The translations under genes were made by a program, and so were the position numbers. 64,000 nucleotides of DNA from Xanthobacter aminoxidans (GTDB lineage Bacteria > Pseudomonadota > Alphaproteobacteria > Rhizobiales > Xanthobacteraceae). Positions 8,911 to 19,476 of this stretch are shown here, in pieces (the first letter of the stretch is position 1; each line of letters opens with the position of its first letter). The DNA lies in assembly GCF_023571765.1 (NCBI RefSeq), contig NZ_JAMJXC010000013.1, positions 62,001-126,000 on the forward strand, read 5' to 3'. A model generated the notes under the pieces. It was not told where the DNA came from. It made no database searches and saw nothing but the letters and a program-made list of their open reading frames with translations.

Positions 8911-10671
8911 ATGAACGTCTACGCGATCTTCGCCGATCACGTCCGCGAAGCCGTCGCCGCCCTTTCCGCCGAGGGCCTCGTCAAATCCGGTCTCGACCTC
9001 GCCCGCGTGGTGGTGGAGCCGCCGCGCGATGCGACCCATGGCGATCTCGCCACCAATGCGGCCATGGTGCTGTCCAAGGACGCCGGCCTGAAGCCGCGCG
9101 ACCTCGCCGAGAAGATCGCGGGCAAGCTCAAGGCGGTGCCGGGCGTGGCGCGGGTGGACGTGGCAGGTCCCGGCTTCATCAACATCGCCCTCGATGCCGC
9201 CTTCTGGCCCAAGGTGCTCGCCGCCGCGCTCACAAAGGGCCTCGATTTCGGCCGCTCAACCTTCGGCGCGGACGAGAAGGTGAATGTGGAGTACGTCTCC
9301 GCCAACCCCACCGGCCCCATGCATGTGGGCCATTGTCGGGGCGCGGTGTTCGGCGACGCCATGGCGCGCCTGCTGGCGTTCGCCGGCTTTGCCGTGACCA
9401 AGGAATATTACATCAACGACGCCGGCGCCCAGGTGGACGTGCTCGGCCGCTCCGTCTTCCTGCGCTATCGCGAGGCGGTGACGGGTGAGAAGGCGGACAT
9501 TCCGGACGGCCTCTATCCCGGCGACTATCTCGTCGCCGTCGGCCAGCAGCTCGCCGAGATGCACGGCGGCGAATACACGGCCGCGCCCGAGAGCGAGTGG
9601 CTGCCGGTGTTCCGCTCCTTCGCCATCGGCTGCATGATGGAGATGATCCGCGACGACCTCACTGCCCTCGGCATCGAGTTCGACGTGTTCTTCTCCGAGC
9701 GCTCGCTGGCCTTCGGCGCGGTGGACAAGGTGGGTGCGACCATCGAGGCGCTGCGCGCGTCGGGCGAGGTCTATGAGGGCCGCCTGCCGCCGCCCAAGGG
9801 CGCACCCATCGAGGATTGGGAGGATCGCGAGCAGACCCTGTTCCGCTCCACCGACTTCGGCGACGACGTGGACCGGCCGCTGAAGAAGTCGGACGGCAGC
9901 TACACCTATTTCGCCGGCGATATCGCCTACCACAAGGACAAGGTGGAGCGCGGTTTCCTCAAGATGATCGACGTCTGGGGCGCCGACCATGGCGGCTACG
10001 TGAAGCGCATGCAGGCGGCGGTGAAGGCCGTGTCGGGCGGCAAGGGCAGCCTCGATGTGGAGCTGATCCAGCTCGTGCGCCTGTTCCGCAATGGCGAGCC
10101 GGTGCGCATGTCGAAGCGCGCAGGCTCGTTCGTCACCCTGCGCGAGGTGGTGGACGAGGTGGGCCGCGATGCGGTGCGCTTCATGATGCTGTTCCGCAAG
10201 AATGACGCGCCGCTCGACTTCGACCTCGGCAAGGTGATCGAGCAATCACGCGAGAATCCCGTCTTCTACGTGCAGTATGCCCACGCCCGGGCCAAATCGA
10301 TCCTGCGCAATGCAAGCGAGCAGTTCTCCGATCTGCCCGCCGAACCTGCCGCCTTCGCCGGGGCCGCCTTGTCGCGACTCGACGACGAAGGCGAGCTGAC
10401 GCTGCTGCGGCGCATCGCCTCCTGGCCGCGCCTCGTCGAGCAGGCGGCAACGGCGCGCGAGCCGCACCGCATTTCGTTCTTCCTGCATGATCTGGCGAGC
10501 GAGTTCCACGCCCAGTGGAACCGGGGAAAAGACTTGCCACATTTACGCTTCATTATCGAGAATGATCGAGATTTGACCTCGGCTCGCCTCGCATTGGTGC
10601 ATGGCGTTGCCACGGTACTCGCTTCCGGTCTCAAGGTGCTCGGGGTGGAGGCCGTTGACGAGATGAAATAA
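8911..10671 (+). CDS. argS: arginyl-tRNA synthetase
   Basis: A 586-residue class I synthetase that charges tRNA-Arg. Domains in order: N-terminal Add-1 domain (about 1-115), catalytic Rossmann domain with the HIGH-type motif in [16 protein letters not shown] near residue 130, and the C-terminal DALR anticodon-binding domain, which ends in the family-typical [18 protein letters not shown]. The KMSKS position reads [13 protein letters not shown], the usual degenerate form in ArgS. Length is normal. It follows dgt in the same direction and precedes the SPOR gene by 123 bp. Confidence 0.97.
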   Translation: MNVYAIFADHVREAVAALSAEGLVKSGLDLARVVVEPPRDATHGDLATNAAMVLSKDAGLKPRDLAEKIAGKLKAVPGVARVDVAGPGFINIALDAAFWPKVLAAALTKGLDFGRSTFGADEKVNVEYVSANPTGPMHVGHCRGAVFGDAMARLLAFAGFAVTKEYYINDAGAQVDVLGRSVFLRYREAVTGEKADIPDGLYPGDYLVAVGQQLAEMHGGEYTAAPESEWLPVFRSFAIGCMMEMIRDDLTALGIEFDVFFSERSLAFGAVDKVGATIEALRASGEVYEGRLPPPKGAPIEDWEDREQTLFRSTDFGDDVDRPLKKSDGSYTYFAGDIAYHKDKVERGFLKMIDVWGADHGGYVKRMQAAVKAVSGGKGSLDVELIQLVRLFRNGEPVRMSKRAGSFVTLREVVDEVGRDAVRFMMLFRKNDAPLDFDLGKVIEQSRENPVFYVQYAHARAKSILRNASEQFSDLPAEPAAFAGAALSRLDDEGELTLLRRIASWPRLVEQAATAREPHRISFFLHDLASEFHAQWNRGKDLPHLRFIIENDRDLTSARLALVHGVATVLASGLKVLGVEAVDEMK

Positions 10672-10794
10672 TCGCTCGTCCGGTTGCGGTCCGGCGTATG
10701 CTGGCCGAGGTGCGGGCGGGGCTTTGTGGCCGGTTCGCGAAGATCCATTTCGCGAGGATCCGGCCGGGTGGGCGGCGCAACACATCGAGGCGAC

Positions 10795-12651
10795 ATGGGC
10801 GACGAAAGCAGGTACCGCTACCGGCGTGACGATGCTGCCACGGGAAGCGGCCCCGGCTCCCGGCCGGCGCAGGCCGCCAGTGGCGATCGCGCGGGTGGAC
10901 GTGATCCCCTCGCCGAGCTCGCTCGGCTCATGGATCACGATCCCTTCGACGATTTCGACGGGCTCCAGCCCGAACAGCAGTCCCGTTCGGGCGCGCCCCA
11001 GCAGGCGGCCCCCCGCCCAGCCCCCGCGCAGCGCTATGCGCCGCCGGCAGCTCCCGCACCGGCGCAGCGTCTGGTGCCGCCTCAGCCGACGCGGGCCGCG
11101 CTCCAGCCGCCGCCGCGTCCGGCCGCTGTCGAACACGATTATGATGAGGACGACGACGCCGAGGCGTGGAACACCGCCCCCGCACGCCAGCCCGCCGTTC
11201 CGGCGCGCGCCGCGCCCTCTTATGCGCCGGAGCCCCAGTCCCGCGCCCCGCAGGGCTATGGCCAGTCCGGCTATGCCCAGCCTGCGCCGTCCTACGCCCC
11301 TGCGCCCCGCCCGGCGGACCCGCGCGCGGCTGACGTTCGCCTGGGTTACGGCTCGCTCGCCCGCGATGCGGCCGCTGCCCGCGCCGTGCCGCCGCAGCAG
11401 CCGCCGGCTCAGGATTATGACGATTACGACGACGACTATGACGACGGCGTAGACGATCCGCGCCAGCCCGATCCTCACCAGACCGATCCCCGCAACGCCG
11501 ATCCCCGCGCGCGGGCCGCCGGCTACGGGCAGGGGCAGGCCCCGCAGGCGCAGCAGGCTTACGGCCGGGCGGATGCCCAGGGATATCGTCAGGACGCGCG
11601 CTCTCAAGATGCCCGGTATCAGGACGCGCGTTACCCGGACGACCGTCGTCCCGCCTCCGGCCAGCCGGCCCACCAGTCGGCGCGCTACGACGACGAGACG
11701 GACGAGGCGGGCTATGCCTATTCCGCCGCGCGCCGTGACGAAGACTACGATTACGACGACTACGACGACCGCTACGATCCCGAATATGCCGATGACGGCT
11801 ACATGCCGCCCCACGGCGATGAGATGTACGAGCCCGAGCCGCGCCGCCGCCGTGGTCGCACCGCGCTTCTGCTCGGCGTCTCGCTGGTGGGTCTCCTGGT
11901 CGCGGGTGTTGCCGGCGTGTTCGCCTACAACATGGCCGTGGGCCGCTCCGGCCTGATGTCATCGTCCAGCGCGCCGCCGGTCATCAAGGCCGATTCCGCC
12001 CCGGCCAAGACCACGACGCCGGCCACGGCAGACGCCCAGAAGTCGATCTATGACCGCGTGGGCGGCCCCGTGACCGCCGGAAACGAGAAGATGGTGCCCC
12101 GCGAGGAGCAGCCGGTGGACGTGACGTCTGCCGCCCGCGCCCCGGCGGACAGCGCTCCGGCTGCGACCCAGCAGCCCATGCAGGCGACACAGAACCTCAC
12201 CGAGCCCAAGCGCGTGCGCACCATGACCGTGCGCGCCGACGGCAGCGTGACGCCCGGCGTGCCCTCCAGCGCCGTCTCGGCCTATGCGCCGAGCCAGAAC
12301 CCGATCCCGGTGGGGCTGCCCCAGCCCAATCCCGTCACCACCGTGCCCGCCTCCGCCCCTGCGGATGCGACGGCAAGCACGTCTCCCGCGCCCACGGCGG
12401 CCGGCACCTATGTGGTGCAGGTGGCTTCCCAGCGGTCCGAGAGCGATGCGCTCGGCTCGTGGAAGGCGCTGCAGGCCAAGTATCCGAACCTGCTCGGCAG
12501 CTACAAGGCAACGGTCAAGAAGGCGGACCTTGGCGACAAGGGCATCTATTACCGCGCCCAGGTCGGTCCCTTCGCCGGCCGCGACCAAGCCAACGAACTC
12601 TGTCAGTCCCTGCGCGCGCAGGGGGGCGATTGCGTCGTGACCAAGAACTGA
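10795..12651 (+). CDS. large SPOR-domain membrane protein with disordered Asp/Tyr-rich N-terminus
   Basis: A 618-residue bitopic membrane protein. Residues 1-350 are cytoplasmic and low complexity, rich in Pro, Ala, Arg, Asp and Tyr, with acidic runs such as DYDDYDDDYDD near residue 207 and short tandem (Q)DARYQDARY repeats. A single transmembrane helix (TALLLGVSLVGLLVAGVAGV) lies near residues 355-380, then a Pro/Ala linker, then a C-terminal SPOR domain from about residue 537 (GTYVVQVASQ to the end). SPOR domains bind denuded septal peptidoglycan, so a cell-division role is likely. The ATG at 10795 follows a GAGG site; an upstream in-frame start at 10684 is less likely. A bidirectional terminator follows. 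Confidence 0.9.
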   Translation: MGDESRYRYRRDDAATGSGPGSRPAQAASGDRAGGRDPLAELARLMDHDPFDDFDGLQPEQQSRSGAPQQAAPRPAPAQRYAPPAAPAPAQRLVPPQPTRAALQPPPRPAAVEHDYDEDDDAEAWNTAPARQPAVPARAAPSYAPEPQSRAPQGYGQSGYAQPAPSYAPAPRPADPRAADVRLGYGSLARDAAAARAVPPQQPPAQDYDDYDDDYDDGVDDPRQPDPHQTDPRNADPRARAAGYGQGQAPQAQQAYGRADAQGYRQDARSQDARYQDARYPDDRRPASGQPAHQSARYDDETDEAGYAYSAARRDEDYDYDDYDDRYDPEYADDGYMPPHGDEMYEPEPRRRRGRTALLLGVSLVGLLVAGVAGVFAYNMAVGRSGLMSSSSAPPVIKADSAPAKTTTPATADAQKSIYDRVGGPVTAGNEKMVPREEQPVDVTSAARAPADSAPAATQQPMQATQNLTEPKRVRTMTVRADGSVTPGVPSSAVSAYAPSQNPIPVGLPQPNPVTTVPASAPADATASTSPAPTAAGTYVVQVASQRSESDALGSWKALQAKYPNLLGSYKATVKKADLGDKGIYYRAQVGPFAGRDQANELCQSLRAQGGDCVVTKN

Positions 12652-12674
12652 CGGGCGATCGCCTTTCAGGACAG

Positions 12675-12702
12675 AAAAGCCGCCTTCGGGCGGCTTTTTC
12701 GT
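12675..12702. terminator. bidirectional terminator between the SPOR gene and cinA
   Basis: Ten-bp perfect stem AAAAGCCGCC (12675-12684) / GGCGGCTTTT (12689-12698) around a TTCG tetraloop, with A and T tracts on both sides. It can terminate both convergent transcripts. Confidence 0.93.
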
Positions 12703-12704
12703 TT

Positions 12705-13193
12705 TCAGGACGCTGCGCTGCGCAGCAGGTCGAGGGCCTCGAGAACCGACAGCCGGCGGACCTCTGCGCGGCCGATCTCGCCGAATCGCTTCTCTCGGTG
12801 GACGACGTTGCCGTCACGACGGGCACAGGCGAAGTGGACGAGGCCCACGGGCTTGGCCGCCGAGCCTCCGCCCGGCCCGGCCACGCCGGTGATGGCCACC
12901 GCGGCATCCACGCCTGCCGCCTTCAGCGCGCCCTCGGCCATGGCGCGGGCGGTTGCCTCGCTCACGGCGCCGTGGGCGGCAAGGGTCGCTTCGGGCACGC
13001 CGATCATCGCCATCTTGGCGGCGTTGGAATAGGTGACGAAGCCGCGGTCCACCACATCCGACGATCCCGGCACCTCGGTGAGGGCGCCGGCCACGAGGCC
13101 GCCGGTGCAGGATTCCGCCGTTGCCAGCGTCCAGCCGCGGGCGCGGAAGGCGTCGAGGACGGCGACGGCGCGGGCGTAGGTTTCCTCGTCCAT
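12705..13193 (-). CDS. CinA C-terminal-domain amidohydrolase (nicotinamide-nucleotide amidase)
   Basis: A 162-residue stand-alone CinA C-terminal domain, the family that includes PncC (NMN deamidase of pyridine nucleotide recycling). Landmarks are TLATAESCTGGLVAGALTEVPGSSD with the catalytic Ser, GFVTYSNAAKM and AITGVAGPGGGSAAKPVGLVHFA. It lacks the N-terminal MoaB/MogA-like domain of full CinA. Its ATG lies 2 bp after the ispDF stop, so the two are co-transcribed, an arrangement common in Rhizobiales. Confidence 0.92.
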   Translation of the reverse strand: MDEETYARAVAVLDAFRARGWTLATAESCTGGLVAGALTEVPGSSDVVDRGFVTYSNAAKMAMIGVPEATLAAHGAVSEATARAMAEGALKAAGVDAAVAITGVAGPGGGSAAKPVGLVHFACARRDGNVVHREKRFGEIGRAEVRRLSVLEALDLLRSAAS

Positions 13194-13195
13194 CG

Positions 13196-14392
13196 TCAGA
13201 TCTCCTCTCCCGCCGGCAGGCGGATGGTGGCGCTGGCCATGGCGGCGATGCCCTCGCGCCGGCCGGTGAAGCCGAGCTTCTCCGTGGTGGTGGCCTTCAC
13301 CGAGATGCGGGCGACCGGAACGCCGGTAATGCGCGCGATCTCGGCACGGATGGCATCACGATGGGGGCCGACCTTCGGCGCCTCGCAGATGAGGGTGAGA
13401 TCGAGATGGGCGATACGCCCGCCGCGCGTCTTCACCTTGTCCACCGCATGGGCGAGGAAGCGGTCGGAGGACGCGCCTTTCCATTGCGGGTCCGAGGGCG
13501 GGAAATGGGCGCCGATGTCGCCGTCGCAGAGCGCCCCCAGCAGGGCGTCGGTGAGGGCGTGGAGGCCCACGTCGGCATCCGAATGGCCAACCAGCCCGAA
13601 ACCGTGGGGCACCGCGACACCGCCGAGCATCACATGGTCGCCGGGGCCGAAGGCATGGACGTCGAAGCCGGTGCCGGTGCGCACGTCCGGCAGTTCGGCG
13701 AAGGTCGCGGCGGCGCGGGACATGTCTTCGGCTGTGGTCAATTTGATGTTCCCTGTCTCTCCGGCAAAGGTAGCGACCCTGTGCCCGGCCCATTCCATCA
13801 CCGAGGCGTCGTCGGTCAGCGTCGTGACGCCGCTGTCCGCCGCCGCCCGATGGGCGGCGACAAGCGGGGCATAGCGGAAGGCCTGGGGCGTCTGCACGGC
13901 CCGCAGCACGGCGCGGTCCAGCGTCTCCGCCACGACGCCGGTCGCATCGACGCGCTTCACCGTATCGGTCACGGCAAGCACCGGGATCGCGGCATCGCCG
14001 TTCCCTGCCGCTGCAATGGCCCGGCTGATGAGATCGGGCGTCGCATAGGGGCGCGCGGCGTCATGCACCAGCACGACCGCCGGCGCATCGACGCCGGCCA
14101 GCGCCTCGAGCCCCGCGCGCACCGAGTCCTGACGCGTCGCGCCACCGGAAACCGGTGCCAGAATCTTGGGCAGGCCTTTCGCGGCGTCCGCAAAGAGGCC
14201 TGAATCATCGCTATGGATGACCGCAAGCACGGCCGTGATGGCCGGATGCTCGCAAAAAAGGCGCAGCGTGCGGCGCAACACCGGCTCGCCGCCCATTTGC
14301 TGGTACTGCTTCGGCAAAGGCCCGCCCGCGCGGCTTCCGCGCCCGGCAGCCACCACGATCGCCACGCAGTTCGTGGCCGACGTTCCGGTCAC
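13196..14392 (-). CDS. ispDF: bifunctional IspD/IspF (MEP pathway of isoprenoid synthesis)
   Basis: A 398-residue fusion of two non-consecutive enzymes of the methylerythritol-phosphate pathway. The N-terminal half is IspD, MEP cytidylyltransferase ([34 protein letters not shown]). The C-terminal ~160 residues are IspF, MEcPP synthase, with metal-binding [20 protein letters not shown] and [21 protein letters not shown]. The start is GTG at 14392, supported by a strong AAGGAAGG ribosome-binding site 6 bases upstream. The fused form is typical of alphaproteobacteria. It is divergent from dusB. Confidence 0.96.
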   Translation of the reverse strand: MTGTSATNCVAIVVAAGRGSRAGGPLPKQYQQMGGEPVLRRTLRLFCEHPAITAVLAVIHSDDSGLFADAAKGLPKILAPVSGGATRQDSVRAGLEALAGVDAPAVVLVHDAARPYATPDLISRAIAAAGNGDAAIPVLAVTDTVKRVDATGVVAETLDRAVLRAVQTPQAFRYAPLVAAHRAAADSGVTTLTDDASVMEWAGHRVATFAGETGNIKLTTAEDMSRAAATFAELPDVRTGTGFDVHAFGPGDHVMLGGVAVPHGFGLVGHSDADVGLHALTDALLGALCDGDIGAHFPPSDPQWKGASSDRFLAHAVDKVKTRGGRIAHLDLTLICEAPKVGPHRDAIRAEIARITGVPVARISVKATTTEKLGFTGRREGIAAMASATIRLPAGEEI

Positions 14393-14543
14393 GGCCGGCC
14401 TTCCTTTTTGGATGAAGGCGGCGGGTCAGGCTGGCAGTGCAAGTCGGGACCGGACATGCTGCGGTGCAGCGGTGCGCACACTGCCCTTGCGTGCCGCGCA
14501 CATTTGTCTAAGATGTAGGCAGAACACAGCTGGCCTAAATTCT

Positions 14544-15577
<1,034 letters not shown>

Positions 15578-15581
<4 letters not shown>

Positions 15582-16849
15582 CGGCCGAAGCCAGAAAGCA
15601 AGACACACGGAAGATGGAAAAAAAGGCCAAGGGCAGTTCGAAGGCCGCGACCAAGGCTGCGGGCAAGGAGGTTGCCAACGAGGCGGCGAAGATGGAGGCG
15701 GCGCAGGAAGCCGTCAGCCCGCCCGTTCACCCTGTCGCCAAGGCCGGCAACGCCGAGCCCGGCATGACGCGCGCCATTCTCGATGCCGTGCCGCATCCGC
15801 TGTTCACCATCGCCGGCAACGGCCATGTGGTGGAGGCCAACGTGGCGGCCGAAGCCTTTTTCGAGGTCAGCGCGCCGCTGCTGCGCCGGCGTCCCCTGAC
15901 CGAGTTCGTGCCGTTCGGCACGCCGCTCCTCGGCCTCATCGATCAGGTGCGCCAGCGCGGCGCGCCGGTGAACGAATATCGGGTGGACCTCGGCACACCG
16001 CGCAACGGCGGCGAGCGCATCGTGGACATCCACGTGGCGCCGGTGAACGAGCAGCCGGACCATGTGGTGGTGATGCTCCAGGAGCGCACCATCGCCGACA
16101 AGATGGACCGCCAGCTCACCCACCGCGGCGCCGCCCGTTCGGTGAGCGCGCTCGCCTCCATGCTGGCCCACGAGATCAAGAACCCGCTCTCCGGCATCCG
16201 CGGTGCGGCGCAGCTTCTGGAGCAGTCCGCCGACGACGAGGACCGGGCGCTGACCCGCCTGATCTGCGACGAGGCGGACCGCATCGTGAAGCTGGTGGAC
16301 CGGATGGAGGTGTTCTCCGACGAGCGCCCGGTGGAGCGCGAGCCGGTGAATATCCATGCGGTTCTGGAGCATGTGCGCACGCTCGCGGCCTCGGGCTTTG
16401 CCCGCCATATCCGCTTCGTGGAGGAGTACGATCCCTCCTTGCCGCCGGTGCTCGCCAACCGCGACCAGCTCATCCAGGTGTTCCTGAACCTGGTGAAGAA
16501 TGCGGCGGAAGCCATCGACAGCGACCAGGATGGCGAGATTCTGCTCTCCACCGCTTTCCGCCCCGGCGTGCGGCTGATGGTGCCGGGCGCCTCCACGCGC
16601 GTCAGCCTGCCGCTTGAGTTCTGCGTGCGGGACAACGGCAAGGGCGTGCCGGACGACCTCGTGCCCCACCTGTTCGACCCGTTCGTGACCACCAAGCCCA
16701 CCGGCTCTGGCCTCGGTCTTGCTTTGGTGGCGAAGATCATCGGCGACCACGGCGGCATCGTCGAATGCGACAGCCAGCCCCGCCGCACCACGTTCCGCGT
16801 GCTCCTGCCCATGTATCGCGGCAAGAGCCCTGTTCGAGAGGACAATTGA
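15578..16849 (+). CDS. ntrB: nitrogen-regulation sensor histidine kinase NtrB (GlnL)
   Basis: A 423-residue cytoplasmic kinase/phosphatase that controls NtrC according to PII signalling. Domains: PAS (about 65-170), HisKA with the phospho-acceptor His198 in [16 protein letters not shown], and HATPase_c with N-box [11 protein letters not shown]1 DNGKGVP and G2 GSGLGLALV. There is no transmembrane segment. The ATG at 15578 overlaps the dusB stop (ATGA), indicating translational coupling. Oddity: the first ~60 residues are a Lys/Ala-rich extension before the usual N-terminus ([14 protein letters not shown] near residue 63), so a later start is possible. Confidence 0.95.
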
Positions 16850-16856
16850 GGTGTCG

Positions 16857-18299
<1,443 letters not shown>

Positions 18300-18326
18300 C
18301 CCCCACGTCTTGAGACGACGCACACG

Positions 18327-18357
18327 CCCCGCGGGTGTCCCATCCGCGGGGTTTATT
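18327..18357 (+). terminator. terminator after ntrC
   Basis: Eight-bp GC stem CCCCGCGG (18327-18334) / CCGCGGGG (18344-18351), 9-nt loop, followed by TTTATT. It separates the ntrBC transcript from the ModA-like gene. Confidence 0.8.
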
Positions 18358-18365
18358 GACGGCCA

Positions 18366-18389
18366 CGATATATCCGAATGAATATAGCT
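18366..18389 (+). promoter_or_regulatory. ModE-like (Mo-box) inverted repeat
   Basis: Half-sites CGATATATC (18366-18374) and AATATAGCT (18381-18389) are separated by exactly 6 nt. Both resemble the remembered ModE half-site CGnTATATA and the spacing is the same. The site lies 29 bp before the start codon of a ModA-like gene. Binding by ModE with molybdate would be expected to repress it. This is a pattern match by eye, not a scored motif. Confidence 0.6.
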
Positions 18390-18418
18390 CATTCGCTTGT
18401 TCATTTCGGAGCCTTGCC

Positions 18419-19234
18419 ATGCGCGCCCGCATTTGCGCCGTTGTTTTTCTTTGCCTTTCCGCCGCAACGTCCCGCGCCGAGGATATCCGCCTCGTCGCGG
18501 CTGGCAGCCTCACCGGCGCCTTCAACGCGATGATCTCGGAATATGGCCGGAGTCACCCAAGGGATCACGTCTCCACCAAATGGGGCCCGTCCGGCGTGCT
18601 CAGGACCGAGCTGGAAAACGGCGGCGCCTTCGACATCTTCGCGTCCGCCGCTCTGCCCCACGCCCAAGCGCTGACGGACAAGGGCCTTGCCAGCGACAGC
18701 GTCCTGTTCGCCCGCAACGCTTTGTGCGCCATCGCTCTGGCCGATGGCCCGGCGCTCGCGTCCGACACGCTGGTGGAGACCCTGCTGAAGCCGGACATCC
18801 GCCTCGCCACCTCGACGCCCAAAGCCGATCCGGGCGGTGACTATACGTGGGAGCTGTTCGCGCTGATCGACAAGCAGCACCCGGGCGCGTTCGCCACGTT
18901 GAGCGGAAAGGCGCAGCAGGTATTCGGCGGCGCGGCCACGACCGGACCGCTCAACGGCCGCCACCGGCTGGCCGTGGCCCTCGGCGACAAGAGCGCTGAT
19001 GTGGCGATCTACTACTGCTCAGGTACCCAGGAGATGAGCAAGGCGGACCCCGGCAGGTACAAGGTGGTGGCGTTGCCACGCGACCTCGCGGTCGGGCCGG
19101 AATATGGGCTGACGCTCGCCAACACGGCATCCCTGCCGGCCGCCGACTTCGCCATGTACATCCTCTCCCCGTCCGGCCAGAAGACCCTGTCGGATTTTGG
19201 CTTCATTCCGGTCACGTTGCCAGCCGCGCGCTGA
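18419..19234 (+). CDS. ModA-like periplasmic molybdate-type substrate-binding protein
   Basis: A 271-residue exported protein of the ModA/extracellular solute-binding family 1 type. The signal peptide is MRARICAVVFLCLSAATSRA. The mature start (EDIRLVAAGSLTGAFNAM) resembles the oxyanion-loop start of ModA, and SGVLRTELENGGAFDIFASA and the C-terminal SPSGQKTLSDFGFIPV are family-like. The ATG at 18419 follows a GGAG site. No modB/modC permease or ATPase gene follows, so it is an orphan here and must share a transporter or act otherwise. It lies between ntrC and ntrY, genes usually adjacent in Rhizobiales, and carries an upstream ModE-like site. Ligand (molybdate, tungstate or other oxyanion) is inferred. 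Confidence 0.8.
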   Translation: MRARICAVVFLCLSAATSRAEDIRLVAAGSLTGAFNAMISEYGRSHPRDHVSTKWGPSGVLRTELENGGAFDIFASAALPHAQALTDKGLASDSVLFARNALCAIALADGPALASDTLVETLLKPDIRLATSTPKADPGGDYTWELFALIDKQHPGAFATLSGKAQQVFGGAATTGPLNGRHRLAVALGDKSADVAIYYCSGTQEMSKADPGRYKVVALPRDLAVGPEYGLTLANTASLPAADFAMYILSPSGQKTLSDFGFIPVTLPAAR

Positions 19235-19311
19235 TTCGATCGCGGCCGGGCGCCGCCCTCCCGCAGGGGACGGACTCTTGCGGGGCCTCATCTTTCGGAT
19301 GGACAGAAAAG

Positions 19312-19334
19312 GCCGGGTCGTTCGTTGACCCGGC
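19312..19334 (+). terminator. possible terminator after the ModA-like gene
   Basis: Perfect 8-bp stem GCCGGGTC (19312-19319) / GACCCGGC (19327-19334) with a 7-nt loop, but no T-tract directly after it. Weak support. Confidence 0.4.
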
Positions 19335-19476
19335 TACCTGCGTTTTGCTCCCTCACCGCAAATACGGTGGAAGGGGGATGCGTCTGTCACATTTTTGCAC
19401 CAGTGTCGTTCCACTGCATCACTCTGGACTGCGCGAGTCGTCGCGCGGCCGGTAGCGTTGGGACGGTCAGGCACAC

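Noticed and set aside
19385-19399. Sigma54-like sequence TGTCAC...TTGCA before ntrY
   Set aside because: The distance between the GG/GT and GC elements is one base shorter than the strict -24/-12 spacing, and the -24 element lacks the GG.
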